From positions 2,604,001 to 2,668,000 of the forward strand of contig VSJF01000004.1 in assembly GCA_009739215.1 (NCBI GenBank): a stretch of DNA of 64,000 nt, given 5' to 3'. The DNA is from Floccularia luteovirens (Eukaryota; Basidiomycota; Agaricomycetes; Agaricales; Squamanitaceae). Positions 34,510-44,922 of the stretch are shown one piece after another; the stretch's first letter is position 1, and each line of letters opens with the position of its first letter. A program made the translations under genes and the position numbers. The notes under the pieces were generated by a model. It was given only the letters and a program-made list of their open reading frames with translations, had not been told where the DNA came from and made no database searches.

Positions 34510-36045
34510 ATGTTAACAAAAACAGAACAACCGAGAAATGCCAAAGGCCACTTCACCAAAAGACGTGAAACAATCACACAAAACTCCAAGTCAACACCGA
34601 CAACGTTTCCCTTGACACAAGCAACGTTCTCATTATCTCCATCCCTATCATCCTCTTCATCATTGTCCCTATCCCCATCTCCCAGCCCTGACCCAAATCA
34701 AGCTGAAACACCTGCAGAAGAACATGAGGCAAACACGCCACCAAACACGCCTCCAAAATCTGCAGAAAATAATGAGGATAAAAGCACACCAAAACCAACA
34801 AACCAGCTAAATTCCAATTTCCTTCCCACAATGTCAGACATAACACTCATTCCTGAATTCAGCGGTGATGACAAAGACAAAATACAAGCTGCAGATTTCA
34901 TAAAAAGATACCGCAGATTAGTCGCACTACGACCAGAGGTCACCGAGCACAACATGATCACTGCAGTAGCAGACTACTTTGCCACGAATTCACCAGCCGA
35001 AGAATGGTACCAGGACCCAGAAACCCCCAAAAGCACATGGGAGTTATTCGCCGCCTCATTCCTACAACAATTCCCAAGCATAGAAAAAGCCAAAAAGTCA
35101 ACCATAGATATACAAAGAGAAATGCAGAACACATGCCTAACCACCGAAGATCTGGGTAAAACAGAAACATGGAAAGGCATAGAAGCATGGACCCACTACA
35201 TCTACGCTGAAAGACTATTATCCCTCGCACGCCAAGCAAAAATAGTGAATCAAGACAACTTAATTTACATTATCCGAGACAATCTACCAGATGTCATCAG
35301 GGAAAAGATACCAGAATCGAGCAAGAACTGGATTGCGTTCACAGATGCCATCAAAAATGTTGATTTAGCACACATCAAGGAAGGAGCACGTAAACACAAA
35401 GAACTCAAAGCCAACCAGGACCTCATCACAGCCAGACTCGCCAAACTTGAACTAGTAAACAGAACGCCTGCACTGCCAACAGCAGGACTCCATACACAAG
35501 TCAAGCAAACAACTACCAACACCTCACCAAAGCATGTACCAGCCACAGCGAACAACAACACGTTCATCACACAGGCAAAGGATCAAAGTAACAACTTTGT
35601 ACCACGTACCATCCCCACACCTCTAACTGAGAGCCAAAAGACCGCACTAAAAGAACGCATAAACGCATTCCCAATCCAACCAGATTCCCAGGAAGGTCAC
35701 TTGGAATACGAACAACAACTGCGTAATTGGCATGCACAATTTGACAGACAAGAGGTTACAGCAATAACGGGGTTTCCTCTACAACCAGGAGGTGCACCGG
35801 TATGCTCAGGAGAGTGTTACAAATGCGGGAAAATGGGCCATTCGAGATCACAATGCCCAGCCCATTACAATGAACGCATCAACACTCGAGAAAGCCACTT
35901 CCGCAATCTCTGTGGTGCCGCCTTGGGTAGAAACCGCACATACAATCCGATACACCTAGTTGCAGTCGAAAGAAACAATGAATTTAGCTGGTTGAATGAG
36001 AAAGGCTACAAACTCCAGGGAAACGAACAAGGGCCATCCGCATAG
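34510..36045 (+). CDS. gag: Retrotransposon gag with CCHC zinc knuckle
   Basis: Structural protein that packages the element RNA. The frame is open from an ATG within the LTR (34429), but the ATG at 34510 in an A-rich context (MLTKTEQPRNAKG) lies beyond the LTR and is the more likely start; about 511 residues. The N-terminal ~100 residues are rich in Thr, Ser and Pro. The central part resembles a retrotransposon capsid: IPEFSGDDKDKIQAADFIKR, then TWELFAASFLQQFPSIEKA, and YIYAERLLSLARQAKIV. The nucleocapsid motif CYKCGKMGHSRSQC (C-x2-C-x4-H-x4-C) lies at about 35817–35858. The stop at 36043–36045 is 11 nt before the pol ATG, in a different frame. Confidence 0.9.
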   Translation: MLTKTEQPRNAKGHFTKRRETITQNSKSTPTTFPLTQATFSLSPSLSSSSSLSLSPSPSPDPNQAETPAEEHEANTPPNTPPKSAENNEDKSTPKPTNQLNSNFLPTMSDITLIPEFSGDDKDKIQAADFIKRYRRLVALRPEVTEHNMITAVADYFATNSPAEEWYQDPETPKSTWELFAASFLQQFPSIEKAKKSTIDIQREMQNTCLTTEDLGKTETWKGIEAWTHYIYAERLLSLARQAKIVNQDNLIYIIRDNLPDVIREKIPESSKNWIAFTDAIKNVDLAHIKEGARKHKELKANQDLITARLAKLELVNRTPALPTAGLHTQVKQTTTNTSPKHVPATANNNTFITQAKDQSNNFVPRTIPTPLTESQKTALKERINAFPIQPDSQEGHLEYEQQLRNWHAQFDRQEVTAITGFPLQPGGAPVCSGECYKCGKMGHSRSQCPAHYNERINTRESHFRNLCGAALGRNRTYNPIHLVAVERNNEFSWLNEKGYKLQGNEQGPSA

Positions 36046-36056
36046 AAAACGAGCAG

Positions 36057-39000
36057 ATGGCCCTCAATGTAACGGCCAAGGAGGGTACAACACAAAACAT
36101 TATTACACATGATGTACTAGTTACCGAAAACAATGAGGTGCTTGATCTGTACACAGCAGGACATGAGTTCCATGACACAAACCACATCCCAACCCCATTC
36201 CAACACATGCTACAACTTCTGGGACCCAACGGCGAGATTGTTAGAACCCAGGCACTATTTGACGAAGGTGCCATGGTAGGCGCAATGTGCGAAACGACAT
36301 TCAACAAAGTCAAACACAGACTGGGCACCTGGATACCATCGACAAAAAGGCTTCGAATGGCAAATGGTACCATAATCCAATCCAAAGCAACATGGAGAGG
36401 AGAAATGATACTAGGGGACGTGAAAACTACTGGAGAGTTCGAGGTCTTTGACAGCGGAGGAAGCTGGTCATTCCTCCTAGGAAAACCACTGCTATGTACT
36501 TTCAATGCTATACATGATTATACCACTGACACTGTCACAGTTCGCACCATGGATTCGAAACAACACACACTTCTGAAAAACCAACAAGAACAACTGACAA
36601 CAAAACCATGGGACACAAAGCCAACCAACATCCTGGAAATAGAGGCAACGATCTACACACGACACACAGAACCTTTCAAAGCAGAAAGAATTGCCCAAAT
36701 AATCAAGGAGATCACAATGGGCCCAGATCTAATGGAAACAGAAAAAGGTGAAGTAATCAAATTAATATGCGAACATGCTGACTGCTTCGCACTTGCAATT
36801 AGTGAAGTAAATGTCATACCAGGAGCAGAACACAAGCTCAACATACCGGAAGGGATGACCTTCCCAACCAAAACCAACCAACATGCGCTTAACCCAGACC
36901 AACGAAAGTTCTTGGACAAAAAGGTAGACGAAATGATAAATGCTGACATTATCAGACGTATCCACCCAAGAGATGTAAAGGCAGCGGCACGAACAGTACT
37001 GGCACAAAAAGCACATGAAGGAGGTGGCCTAACACTGGAAGAATTACAACACAAGGTTAACGACCAGTGCGTGGCTAACAACTTACCGCCCTGGTTTGAT
37101 CTTCCACCCAGACCGCAAACGGAAAAAACAAATGAAGAGAACCAACCACCAAAATGGCGACTATGCCAAGATTTCGCAGAAATTAACAAAGTCACAACGA
37201 TAGCAGCAGTACCACAAGGAGACATAAGGGCTAAGCAATTACGCCTATCAGGACACCGTTACTTACACGTTTTTGACTTTGCAGCAGGTTTTTATGGAAT
37301 AGCGGTACACCCAGAATCACAGCCATACATAACATTCTACGTAGAAGGCAGAGGGTGGTTCGCCTACAAACGTATGCCCTTCGGCGTCACAGGAGGCCCT
37401 GCAGAGTTTGGACACGTCACAGCGGACAGAATGCATGACCTAATAGCAAATGGCACATGTGAACTGTTTGTAGATGATGGCGGATTAGCAGCAGACACAT
37501 TCAAAGAAGGGTTAGAAAAATTGAAAATACTATTAGAAAGGGTACGTCGTGAAAAACTATCACTATCACCGAGCAAACTACGCTTGTTCATGACAGAAGC
37601 GGTATTTGCAGGAGCAAAGGTAGGCCCAAATGGCGTGGCACCAGACACGACAAAACTGACAGCCATAGTCAACTGGGACACGCCACAAGACGCATCGCAC
37701 CTGGAAGGCTTCCTAGGCATCACAAGTCACTTCCGCGACCTAATCAAAGGCTACGCACAGATAGAAGCTCCACTACGCAACCTCTTACGAGCAGTGGAGA
37801 TTCCAAAAGGTGCTAAGAAACCCACGTACCAGAGAGTGATGAAAGCCCACAAACTCACCGATGAATGGAAAACGGAACACACTAAGACATTTTTACATTT
37901 AAAGTCATTACTAGTAGCTGAACCGTTACTTACAGCACCACGATATGACGGTACAAATTTCATATTAACAACAGACGCAAGTAAAGATGCCTTCGCGGGT
38001 ATCTTAACACAAAAAATAAAAACTACATTACCAGGGGGGAAAACCATTGTACGATCACACCCAATAGCATTTGCATCAAAACGAACATCCCCCTCAGAAG
38101 AGAAGTACAAACCATTTTTACTCGAATTTGCCGCACTGAAATTTTCTTTTGATAAATTCGCAGACATGATATATGGCTACCCAGTTGAAGTAGAAACGGA
38201 CTGTCAAGCACTACGGGATACTCTCATGAATAACAAACTGTCAGCCACACATGCTCGATGGCGTGATGGAGTCCTCGCAAACAACATAGTGGATGTCCGC
38301 CACATACCGGGTACAGTAAACATAGCAGATGGACTAAGCCGCCAATATGAAAATACTAACAAAGCAGAAGGCGACAGCAGCGAGTGGACTGTCAAACCAG
38401 ATTGGGAAATCAAAGAAGGCATAGTATACGATCTTTACAATGTTTCCACTAACGAAGAAACAGACCCACTAAAAATTCGTTTCAAAAACGAACCACTATT
38501 CACAAATGTGTTAGATGCACTATCTGGTCTAAAACAAAGTGGTTCAGTCAGGGAACGAAAACGTGCACACCACAGAGCACTCAACTACACAATAGAGGAA
38601 GGTAAACTATGGTTCATAGGAGGTGGAACAGGCATTCGTGCAAGACCACGACGTGAATGCGTCACAAAAGCAGAAGCCATGGAACTAGCAAAACAAGAAC
38701 ACGAAAATGGAGGGCACTGGCATAGGGACAGTATCAAAATAGCGTTACTGGACAAAATCCACAGCCCACGCCTTGACGAGTCCATCGTAAAGGCCATAAC
38801 GGACTGTGCCAAATGCAAAGGGTTTGGGGGCACACACCTAAACTCATTACTACAGCCCATCACCAGACGACACCCCTTTGAACTGCTAGTAGGCGACTAC
38901 TTATCAATGCCAACAGGGAAAGGCGGGTATCACACAATAGGATTATATCTCGACACATACTCACAACATGTGTGGGGATACATGTTTAAAACACATGGTA

Positions 39001-39581
39001 GTGCTAAAACCACGATCAAATCACTAACAGACATCTTTCACAACTTTACCCCCCCAGAAACGTTCATGTCTGACGGAGGAAGACACTTCAACAACGCCGA
39101 CGTAGCCAGCATGTGTGCTGAATGGGGAACAACAACCCATATCACAGCACCATACTCGCCATGGGTCAATGGCCTTGTAGAAGGAACAAACAAACTCCTA
39201 CTCTACATACTAGCGCGTCTATGTGCACCCGAAATCGGAGAAGACGGCTGGGAGAACATGGCATGGGAGGCATTACCCAAAGCATGGCCAGATCATTTCA
39301 CGAAGGCCATACGAATCCTCAACTGGCGCCTACTCCCAGCCCTCAAATTTTCACCAAAAGAGCTTTTACTAGGCTTAGTGGTTAACACACCGCACACCCA
39401 AATCGAAACAAGCACAAAAACACTAACAGCATCTAATACAGATATACAGATGGCCTACGTGGCCCAACAGAGACTGGCTATTCAGAGGCGATACACCACG
39501 CACTGCGCCGCAAAGACACATTCGACCGTAAGGTCTCAAAGTCAAACCAAGGGCCAACAACCTTTAAACCAGGGCAGTTAG
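36057..39581 (+). CDS. pol: Retrotransposon pol (protease, RT, RNase H, integrase)
   Basis: Polyprotein of 1174 residues. The N-terminal aspartic-protease-like part has ALFDEGAMVGAMC; the usual D-T/S-G triad reads DEG here. The reverse transcriptase follows, with KWRLCQDFAEINKVT, HVFDFAAGFYGIAVHPES, AYKRMPFGVTGGPAEFG and the catalytic FVDDGG. RNase H shows LTTDASKDAFAGILTQ and IAFASKRTSPSEEKY. The integrase has an HHCC finger, with H-x-H at NGGHWHRDSI and C-x2-C at DCAKCKGFGG. Its core follows: LVGDYLSMP, FMSDGGRHFNN and SPWVNGLVEGTNKLL, giving D, D and E. The frame ends at 39581 after an apparent 1-nt shift near 39490; the rest of the integrase C-terminus is in another frame. No chromodomain is seen. 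Confidence 0.92.
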   Translation: MALNVTAKEGTTQNIITHDVLVTENNEVLDLYTAGHEFHDTNHIPTPFQHMLQLLGPNGEIVRTQALFDEGAMVGAMCETTFNKVKHRLGTWIPSTKRLRMANGTIIQSKATWRGEMILGDVKTTGEFEVFDSGGSWSFLLGKPLLCTFNAIHDYTTDTVTVRTMDSKQHTLLKNQQEQLTTKPWDTKPTNILEIEATIYTRHTEPFKAERIAQIIKEITMGPDLMETEKGEVIKLICEHADCFALAISEVNVIPGAEHKLNIPEGMTFPTKTNQHALNPDQRKFLDKKVDEMINADIIRRIHPRDVKAAARTVLAQKAHEGGGLTLEELQHKVNDQCVANNLPPWFDLPPRPQTEKTNEENQPPKWRLCQDFAEINKVTTIAAVPQGDIRAKQLRLSGHRYLHVFDFAAGFYGIAVHPESQPYITFYVEGRGWFAYKRMPFGVTGGPAEFGHVTADRMHDLIANGTCELFVDDGGLAADTFKEGLEKLKILLERVRREKLSLSPSKLRLFMTEAVFAGAKVGPNGVAPDTTKLTAIVNWDTPQDASHLEGFLGITSHFRDLIKGYAQIEAPLRNLLRAVEIPKGAKKPTYQRVMKAHKLTDEWKTEHTKTFLHLKSLLVAEPLLTAPRYDGTNFILTTDASKDAFAGILTQKIKTTLPGGKTIVRSHPIAFASKRTSPSEEKYKPFLLEFAALKFSFDKFADMIYGYPVEVETDCQALRDTLMNNKLSATHARWRDGVLANNIVDVRHIPGTVNIADGLSRQYENTNKAEGDSSEWTVKPDWEIKEGIVYDLYNVSTNEETDPLKIRFKNEPLFTNVLDALSGLKQSGSVRERKRAHHRALNYTIEEGKLWFIGGGTGIRARPRRECVTKAEAMELAKQEHENGGHWHRDSIKIALLDKIHSPRLDESIVKAITDCAKCKGFGGTHLNSLLQPITRRHPFELLVGDYLSMPTGKGGYHTIGLYLDTYSQHVWGYMFKTHGSAKTTIKSLTDIFHNFTPPETFMSDGGRHFNNADVASMCAEWGTTTHITAPYSPWVNGLVEGTNKLLLYILARLCAPEIGEDGWENMAWEALPKAWPDHFTKAIRILNWRLLPALKFSPKELLLGLVVNTPHTQIETSTKTLTASNTDIQMAYVAQQRLAIQRRYTTHCAAKTHSTVRSQSQTKGQQPLNQGS

Positions 39582-40060
39582 TTCAAATATACCGTAATGA
39601 CCTATTTAATACACTCAGTACAGATAAAAAACTACAACCCATGTGGTCTCCACCACACCGAGTTGTCGAACAATTATTAAACTCATACACACTGGAGACC
39701 ACAAAGGGTAACCCGATCAACGGAGCAATTCATGCACGCCGCCTTCGCGCATTCATACCGCGCGAAGGCACGCAACTGGCTGCAGAACAACTCCAGCGTC
39801 AGATCGATGAAAACGAAGGGACAGGCGAAGAAAAAACGGGGGATGAAAACTCACATGTAGAGGGCGAACGAGAGAAGACGAACACAAACATATCGACGGA
39901 AAACGAGGAGGAAGGATTTTTTTATGAAGACATAGAAGACGAAGAAGATCCAAACAACTCTATAGGAAACAGAGTCAAAATAAGGCGACAGGGATGTCGC
40001 CAAATGGAAGGGGGGCAGATGGAACAGGGGGAACGGCCCAATAGGGAACAGGTCACATGA
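39490..40060 (+). pseudogene. Out-of-frame integrase C-terminal region
   Basis: Continuation of pol in a different frame. It holds the basic segment after the integrase core, then a PPHRVVEQLLNSYTLE strand typical of the integrase C-terminal (GPY/F-like) domain, and a long acidic tail (EDIEDEEDPNN). It ends at 40060, inside the right LTR. The break is a 1-nt frame change near 39490, so the main pol product loses this part unless a frameshift occurs during translation. I see no clear slippery heptamer at the junction. Confidence 0.75.
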
Positions 40061-40162
40061 ACATAGATTAGTCAGTATACTACTTAATGTAATGTCACGG
40101 AGTAACAACAGGCAGGTCTTTACGGTGTAACCAAGTGTATGCAAGCATTCGGGGACACTCCA
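40020..40162 (+). repeat. Right LTR
   Basis: 143 bp, identical to the left LTR and followed directly by the CTAT target duplicate. Confidence 0.93.
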
Positions 40163-40582
40163 CTATGCTTTGTCGATCAAGAGAACCTTTCGGCCTGAGG
40201 TTCACATTCTGAAGGTACAGCCATGCGATTCTCTCGCATTTTATTCTGAATCTGTAGAGTGGCGGAGCACCGCCTGGCATGTGCTGTTGAAGAACCTTTT
40301 ACGCTATAACCAGTGCAGATCATTGTTTTCACATGGCACAACTGCCGCAATGTACGTATATAGGTACTTAGAACATGTGAGGGACTAAAGTACTAATACC
40401 CTGTCGAGTCACCCACAACAGCTTTTTGCACATCAGTCACTTACCCTAAATAAAGTAATTTCCAATGGAGATGGTTGCAACTTTGGCAAGCCCTCTTCTT
40501 CGACATCCCTTGCAACATCTCCAGCACTGAATTAACCTCTAGCTTTTGCCCAACCATATTACAAAATATTGGATAATCAGCC

Positions 40583-41590
40583 ATGTCCTCTAGTGCCACC
40601 ATCAAGATCATTGTCGCGTGTGTCAATGTGATATCTATCATCGCAGCCATGTTGTCATCCTCAGCTGCCATCATCAACAGAGAGACATGGACTTACGATG
40701 CGTAGTGGGTACTTACTATGACAGTGTATTTGGTGCATCACGTTTTCTCGTGAGTATTGTTCATCGTCTTTGTTTGGGGGCATTGGGGGCTTAAAATAAT
40801 CGGGTTTCAGAGTTGGTGTGTGGAGATATTTCTGGGGTATACTGCATCTTGCTAAATTTATATTAACTAAATTATGCAGTATGTGGTTGACCTTACCCTA
40901 TTTTTTGATAATATTGTCATAGAGTGTCTATCTAGTTCCTGGTTTTCGTGTGTCCTCGGATGGGGATCGACGGTTGAGCATCTTCCGACATAGTGATTGT
41001 CATTGGGTCCTTATATCTTTTTATTGCATCCTGAGCCACCCCCTTCATCATTTCCGGGTTCATCACGCGTGGAAGGGACCTTGTTGAACCTTTTGACATG
41101 CTTCGTGGATGTAATTGCACTAGTTCTCATCCAACTTCATGCGTGCACATTTTGATCGGAAGGTCTATAAGGCAAACATATCTCAGGTATGTTATTCGAG
41201 TTCTTTCTATAATAAGTTATGTTTTCCTGAAATCTTTCCTGAATCTTAGCTATTAAAGGGCGAGACACGAATCACCAAATTTCTCCGGGCAATTTTAGCC
41301 ATGTTCTTCCTTGGAACGCTATTTACATACTTTGACTTTTGCGGTAATAGTGGGACCTGTTCAAGAAACCGGATTTGGGCCGGTAAGATCAATTCGTATA
41401 AACCAGATCAATGATCCGAAAATAGAGCCCCATCTGTGGAATATCATTGTTATCAGTCTTATCTTCATCAAAGTTGGACTGAAGTACGTTCTAAGCTGGT
41501 CGATGTGGGCAATACAGTCGCAAGCCAAGTAGATGTGTTTAAATCTGCCGTCAACGTGATGTGACCGTTTTGGGAAGACTCTGGAGTGTA
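40583..41590 (+). pseudogene. Truncated pseudogene copy 2 of the membrane protein family
   Basis: Remnant of the first five exons of the 575-residue family. It begins MSSSATIKIIVACVNVI in the place of exon 1 and still shows LVHHVFS at the exon 1 end. An in-frame TAG interrupts exon 1 near 40700. The exon 4 equivalent (GETRITKFLRAILAMFFLGT, about 41258–41330) loses frame soon after, although its DNA continues to match the intact gene through the VQE-x-GFGP and INDP blocks. The last recognisable part matches VNVTPLW near 41555. Beyond that the homology stops and an RTA1 relic begins. Confidence 0.72.
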
Positions 41591-41711
41591 ATGGTCGCTT
41601 ATATATAGATTCAGGATGAGCCATTGCAGCACTTCCAGAACCAGATTCTCATCACGCCTCGGGCAATCAGATATATGGCACAATGAAACTTCAAGACCAA
41701 CAAAAACCGTA

Positions 41712-41889
41712 TGAACAGACAAAGAGTGATAAAAGCCAAAGCTATACTCATTATCTTCATACGACTGCCCATTTTTCTGCGAATTGGGGATCCACCTGAT
41801 GTCATGGTAAATCGGAATTGGGCGATCTTTGAAGTATCAGATGAAGAACTCGGTGCCACATATCACAAAAACCGAGATCGTAACTTCCA
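41712..41889 (-). pseudogene. Relic of RTA1-like exon 8
   Basis: This 178-bp block is a close match to exon 8 of the two RTA1-like genes at 46713–48153 and 61953–63408, in the orientation of the first. It still encodes pieces such as IRRKMGSRMKIMSIALAFIT but has a frame change in its upstream half, and none of the other RTA1 exons are beside it. It marks an incomplete or deleted duplication. Confidence 0.8.
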
Positions 41890-41892
41890 GAT

Positions 41893-42200
41893 TTGTATGT
41901 ACTTGTTTACTCTGACTCCGACGATCCCTCTTAATTGTTTATAAGACTGTTCCGTCTACTTTGACGAAATATCTTATCCTACAAACTCTCCCCCACCTCC
42001 TGTGTCCCTGTGAAGACTCACCTTGAAGCTATCTGAGGCACCATACCCCAGCTTGGTTCCTGAAATGCCAAGTTAACACCGCATACTGCAGAATATGATA
42101 ACTTGTAAACGTACACGCGATTAAATTTTGTCGGAGTCATACTGTACAATGGTACATATGATTATAAGTATGTATGTATCGTTCGACTGATTTTCTTTGC
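41893..42200. repeat. Segmental duplicate of 48872–49210
   Basis: Begins tgtacttgtttactct and stays alignable with 48872–49210 through shared landmarks (tatcttatcctacaaactc, atgccaagtta, aaacgt-cacgcga, gattataagtat), with indels. It adjoins the RTA1 exon relic, while the partner lies about 700 bp beyond the start of the intact RTA1 gene. So the two pieces probably moved together and the sequence between was lost. Confidence 0.65.
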
Positions 42201-42705
42201 CTCCTCCCTCGATGCCGCGTGGGACGTGGGAATCCCCTTTCCAGATTCCACACATTGTATTTTATCAACCTCTAACGCGGACGTCCGACTACCAGCACTG
42301 TTACAGGTCCAAAATCCAACGTCTGACGCCGTATGCCGAACCGAACCGAGACCTTCCATGGAGCTGGGATAGTACCTGTCATTTTATCATGTACAGTAGG
42401 TCAGTGACAGCCCGACAATTATTCCCCGATGTTACATAGCTCTTGCACCTCCATGCATCTTGTTGAAGAACGTATATCGATACCCTTAGGATGGCTTTAT
42501 ATACGTTTAGTTGCCACACCAAATACGCGTCCCTGTGGATAATCACCCTGCAATGCAATTTTCTGAGGCTCTGCCTGACCCTGCAAAGGCCAAATTACGC
42601 CGTGATGTGTCTTGACAAGCGCTCACCGCAGACTATAATATAACGTTCATCGTAGCATTCTAGCTCTTGCTCGCAACTTCTCACCCTAGACAATACTGCA
42701 GAACC

Positions 42706-44922
42706 ATGCTCTTTAGTATCATGGTCAGGATTATCGTCCTGCGGGCTGTCATTATCTTGGCTCTCTCTACGATTCTAGCCCTTACAGTTGCCCTAGTAAA
42801 CAAGGAGGCTGGAATCTCCTCCGCATTATGGTTTATCATTCTGGTCGAGACTCTGGTGCATCATAGTTTCTCGTAAGGACTTTCCATCTCACCCACACAA
42901 GAACTATCTGAATAAGAGTCCGAATTCATGTTATGTTTTTTCAGAGTCGGAGTTTGGAGATACTTTTACGGCATTGTTCATATTGCTTTGCTAACTGCAG
43001 AAATATGTGGTCAGTCTTTATCTTCCCCTTCCAACAAAAGTCTTCATGATCATATCCGTTTTTCTCAAGTTGCTATTACACTTGCACTTCCTCGGATATC
43101 AGTCACAAGATGGTCAACTTCTACCACTGTAATTCTTGCTGGATCAACATACCTACTGATCGCATCTCTATGCTTGTCCTGGGTCCTTCGTATCACTTCT
43201 TCTCTCAAAGCAAGAGGACGAGATCTTGGACAGCCTCTGGATATATTGTGCGGGTGCCAAGACAATTACTTACACCGCAATTCGCGTACATGGATGTTGG
43301 TCGGAAGATCGATCTGGCGTACTTCACTCAGGTGACTCAGCTATTCCCTACTCGCCATACAGTGATTGTAGATCTGATGTCTCATTCACGTAGGGGCGAA
43401 GCGGGACTCATCAGGATTTTGCGTGCAGTACTGGCCATATGCTTTCTTGGGCTGTTACTGATATACTCCGCGTTTGCTGTGATTGTTGCACCTGTTCAAG
43501 AAATCGGATTTGGTCCAGTAAAGTTAATTCGCACGAATCAGATTAACGATCCACAAATGCGACCTCATACTTGGAATGTTATCGCGGTTGGTACCATATC
43601 ATTCTCCGAACTTGTCATTCTGACTCAATAACATCGTTCAAGATAATGGACATGCGAAATCTCGTGGCCGATGATGTAGATACATTCAAATCTTCTGTCA
43701 ATGTGACGCCATTATGGGATAATTCATGTGGGTTATATTAAATTTCATGATTGTAATACTGAACACTTATCGCTGCTAGTCCTACCGAAGCCTCCTTGCG
43801 TTCATGTTCCAGGAAATATAACGTACGGAGATACATATATCCCGGATCAACAAATGAGCCCATACTTACAGACAATCACGATTGTTTGCCCCCCTCGAAT
43901 CCCTGTACTTGGTGGTAACCTCTCCCGGTATCAAATAGTAATCTCTACTAAATGTGTGTTACAGATGTTAATTTCGCTAGATCATCTATAGTCGCTCCAG
44001 ATCTTCTTATAACAGTGAATTTCACAACTTTGTGGAACTCAACTGAGCCAACTCTTATTGACACAAGACTGAACTCGGTTGCAATCCTTATGGGCCTAAC
44101 ATATAATACGGAAGATGTTATCGCCAATTCCATCCCCGTAGTACTCTTCCCTGGCGCACATCTTTGCGCTGGGCTGCGTCGTGAGATTAGAAGGCGATTT
44201 GTGAGGCCTCCGTTAGCCTCTTTCGGCTTCATGTCTGTCAGTAGCAGTTCTTTTTCTCGTCATGCCTCAACTTGTAATCTGACTGTGATATCTTTCCTTC
44301 CAACAGTCTTCCAAAAAAACTTTCTTTAATGCCGATTTGCATAATATTATCATTGATCCTTCGCCCTTGGTCTCCAAGGATGCCGACACTGCTACATTGA
44401 GGATATACGGTATGAATGACATCACGGATTGGTCAATTTTAGAGGACTATCGGGAAACCTCAGTATGGGGGGGTTTATCTGCTGTGGGTGGTTTTTGGAC
44501 TTTTGTCAATGGTGCGTTTGGGATGGTTTTTGGAACCAGCCTACTGTTTATCCTCTTTGGTGAGCCTTGAAATTGACGTGAGTGTCATGTACGTGGTTTC
44601 ATATCCAAGTTATTCAACCATAGGAATAAAACCACTATCTATCTTTGGTTTAATCCATACCTTTCAAAGGAGGCGCTTAACGCAGGCATGGAAGGATGCA
44701 TATCCGCTTATGGACCGGGAGAGTAGGGTTCCGCGGTCAGAACGTGGAATTACAGCTTTTCTTCGTGAACACTTTATCGACCTCAATTCGATGGAAGATG
44801 TAGAAATCAATTCTGAAATGCAAACTTCAAAAAGGATGAGCGATACTACTGTTGACGACACTTCTATCAGGTTGCCGATGCCAGACTTGGGGGATATGCA
44901 GATAATGCTCGACAAACGGTAG
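42706..44922 (+). CDS. Uncharacterised multi-pass membrane protein (intact family member)
   Basis: Function unknown. Nine exons: 42706–42872, 42945–43009, 43070–43331, 43394–43586, 43643–43727, 43780–43911, 43965–44236, 44307–44559 and 44624–44922; phases agree, 575 residues. Hydrophobic segments occur in MLFSIMVRIIVLRAVIILAL, IILVETLVHHSFSVGVW, TTVILAGSTYLLIASLCLSW, LRAVLAICFLGLLLIYSAFA and FWTFVNGAFGMVFGTSLLFI. The middle part (CVHVPGNITYGD, IAPDLLITVNF-type residues, GAHLCAGLRREIRRRF) is probably extracellular or lumenal. The C-terminus is cytosolic-looking: GIKPLSIFGLIHTFQRRRL, then SERGITAFLREHFIDL and a Ser/Asp-rich tail. I recall similar fungal hypothetical proteins with the KPLS-FG-x-IH-x-FQRR motif but no assigned role. 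It is the only unbroken copy here; the two pseudogenes validate most of its splice sites. Confidence 0.75.

Larger units (their letters stand above)
34310..40162 (+). mobile_element. Ty3/gypsy-like LTR retrotransposon, 5.85 kb
   Basis: Complete element with identical LTRs (34310–34452 and 40020–40162), flanked by the 4-bp duplication CTAT (34306–34309 and 40163–40166). LTRs start tggaac and end actcca, so they have TG...CA ends. A possible primer-binding site (tggtgacgagagtgc) begins 2 nt after the left LTR. A purine-rich tract, ggaaggggggcaga, lies directly before the right LTR. It encodes gag and then a separate pol in the order protease, reverse transcriptase, RNase H, integrase, which is the Ty3/gypsy order. 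LTR identity points to recent insertion, although the pol 3' end carries a frameshift. The LTRs are unusually short. Confidence 0.95.
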
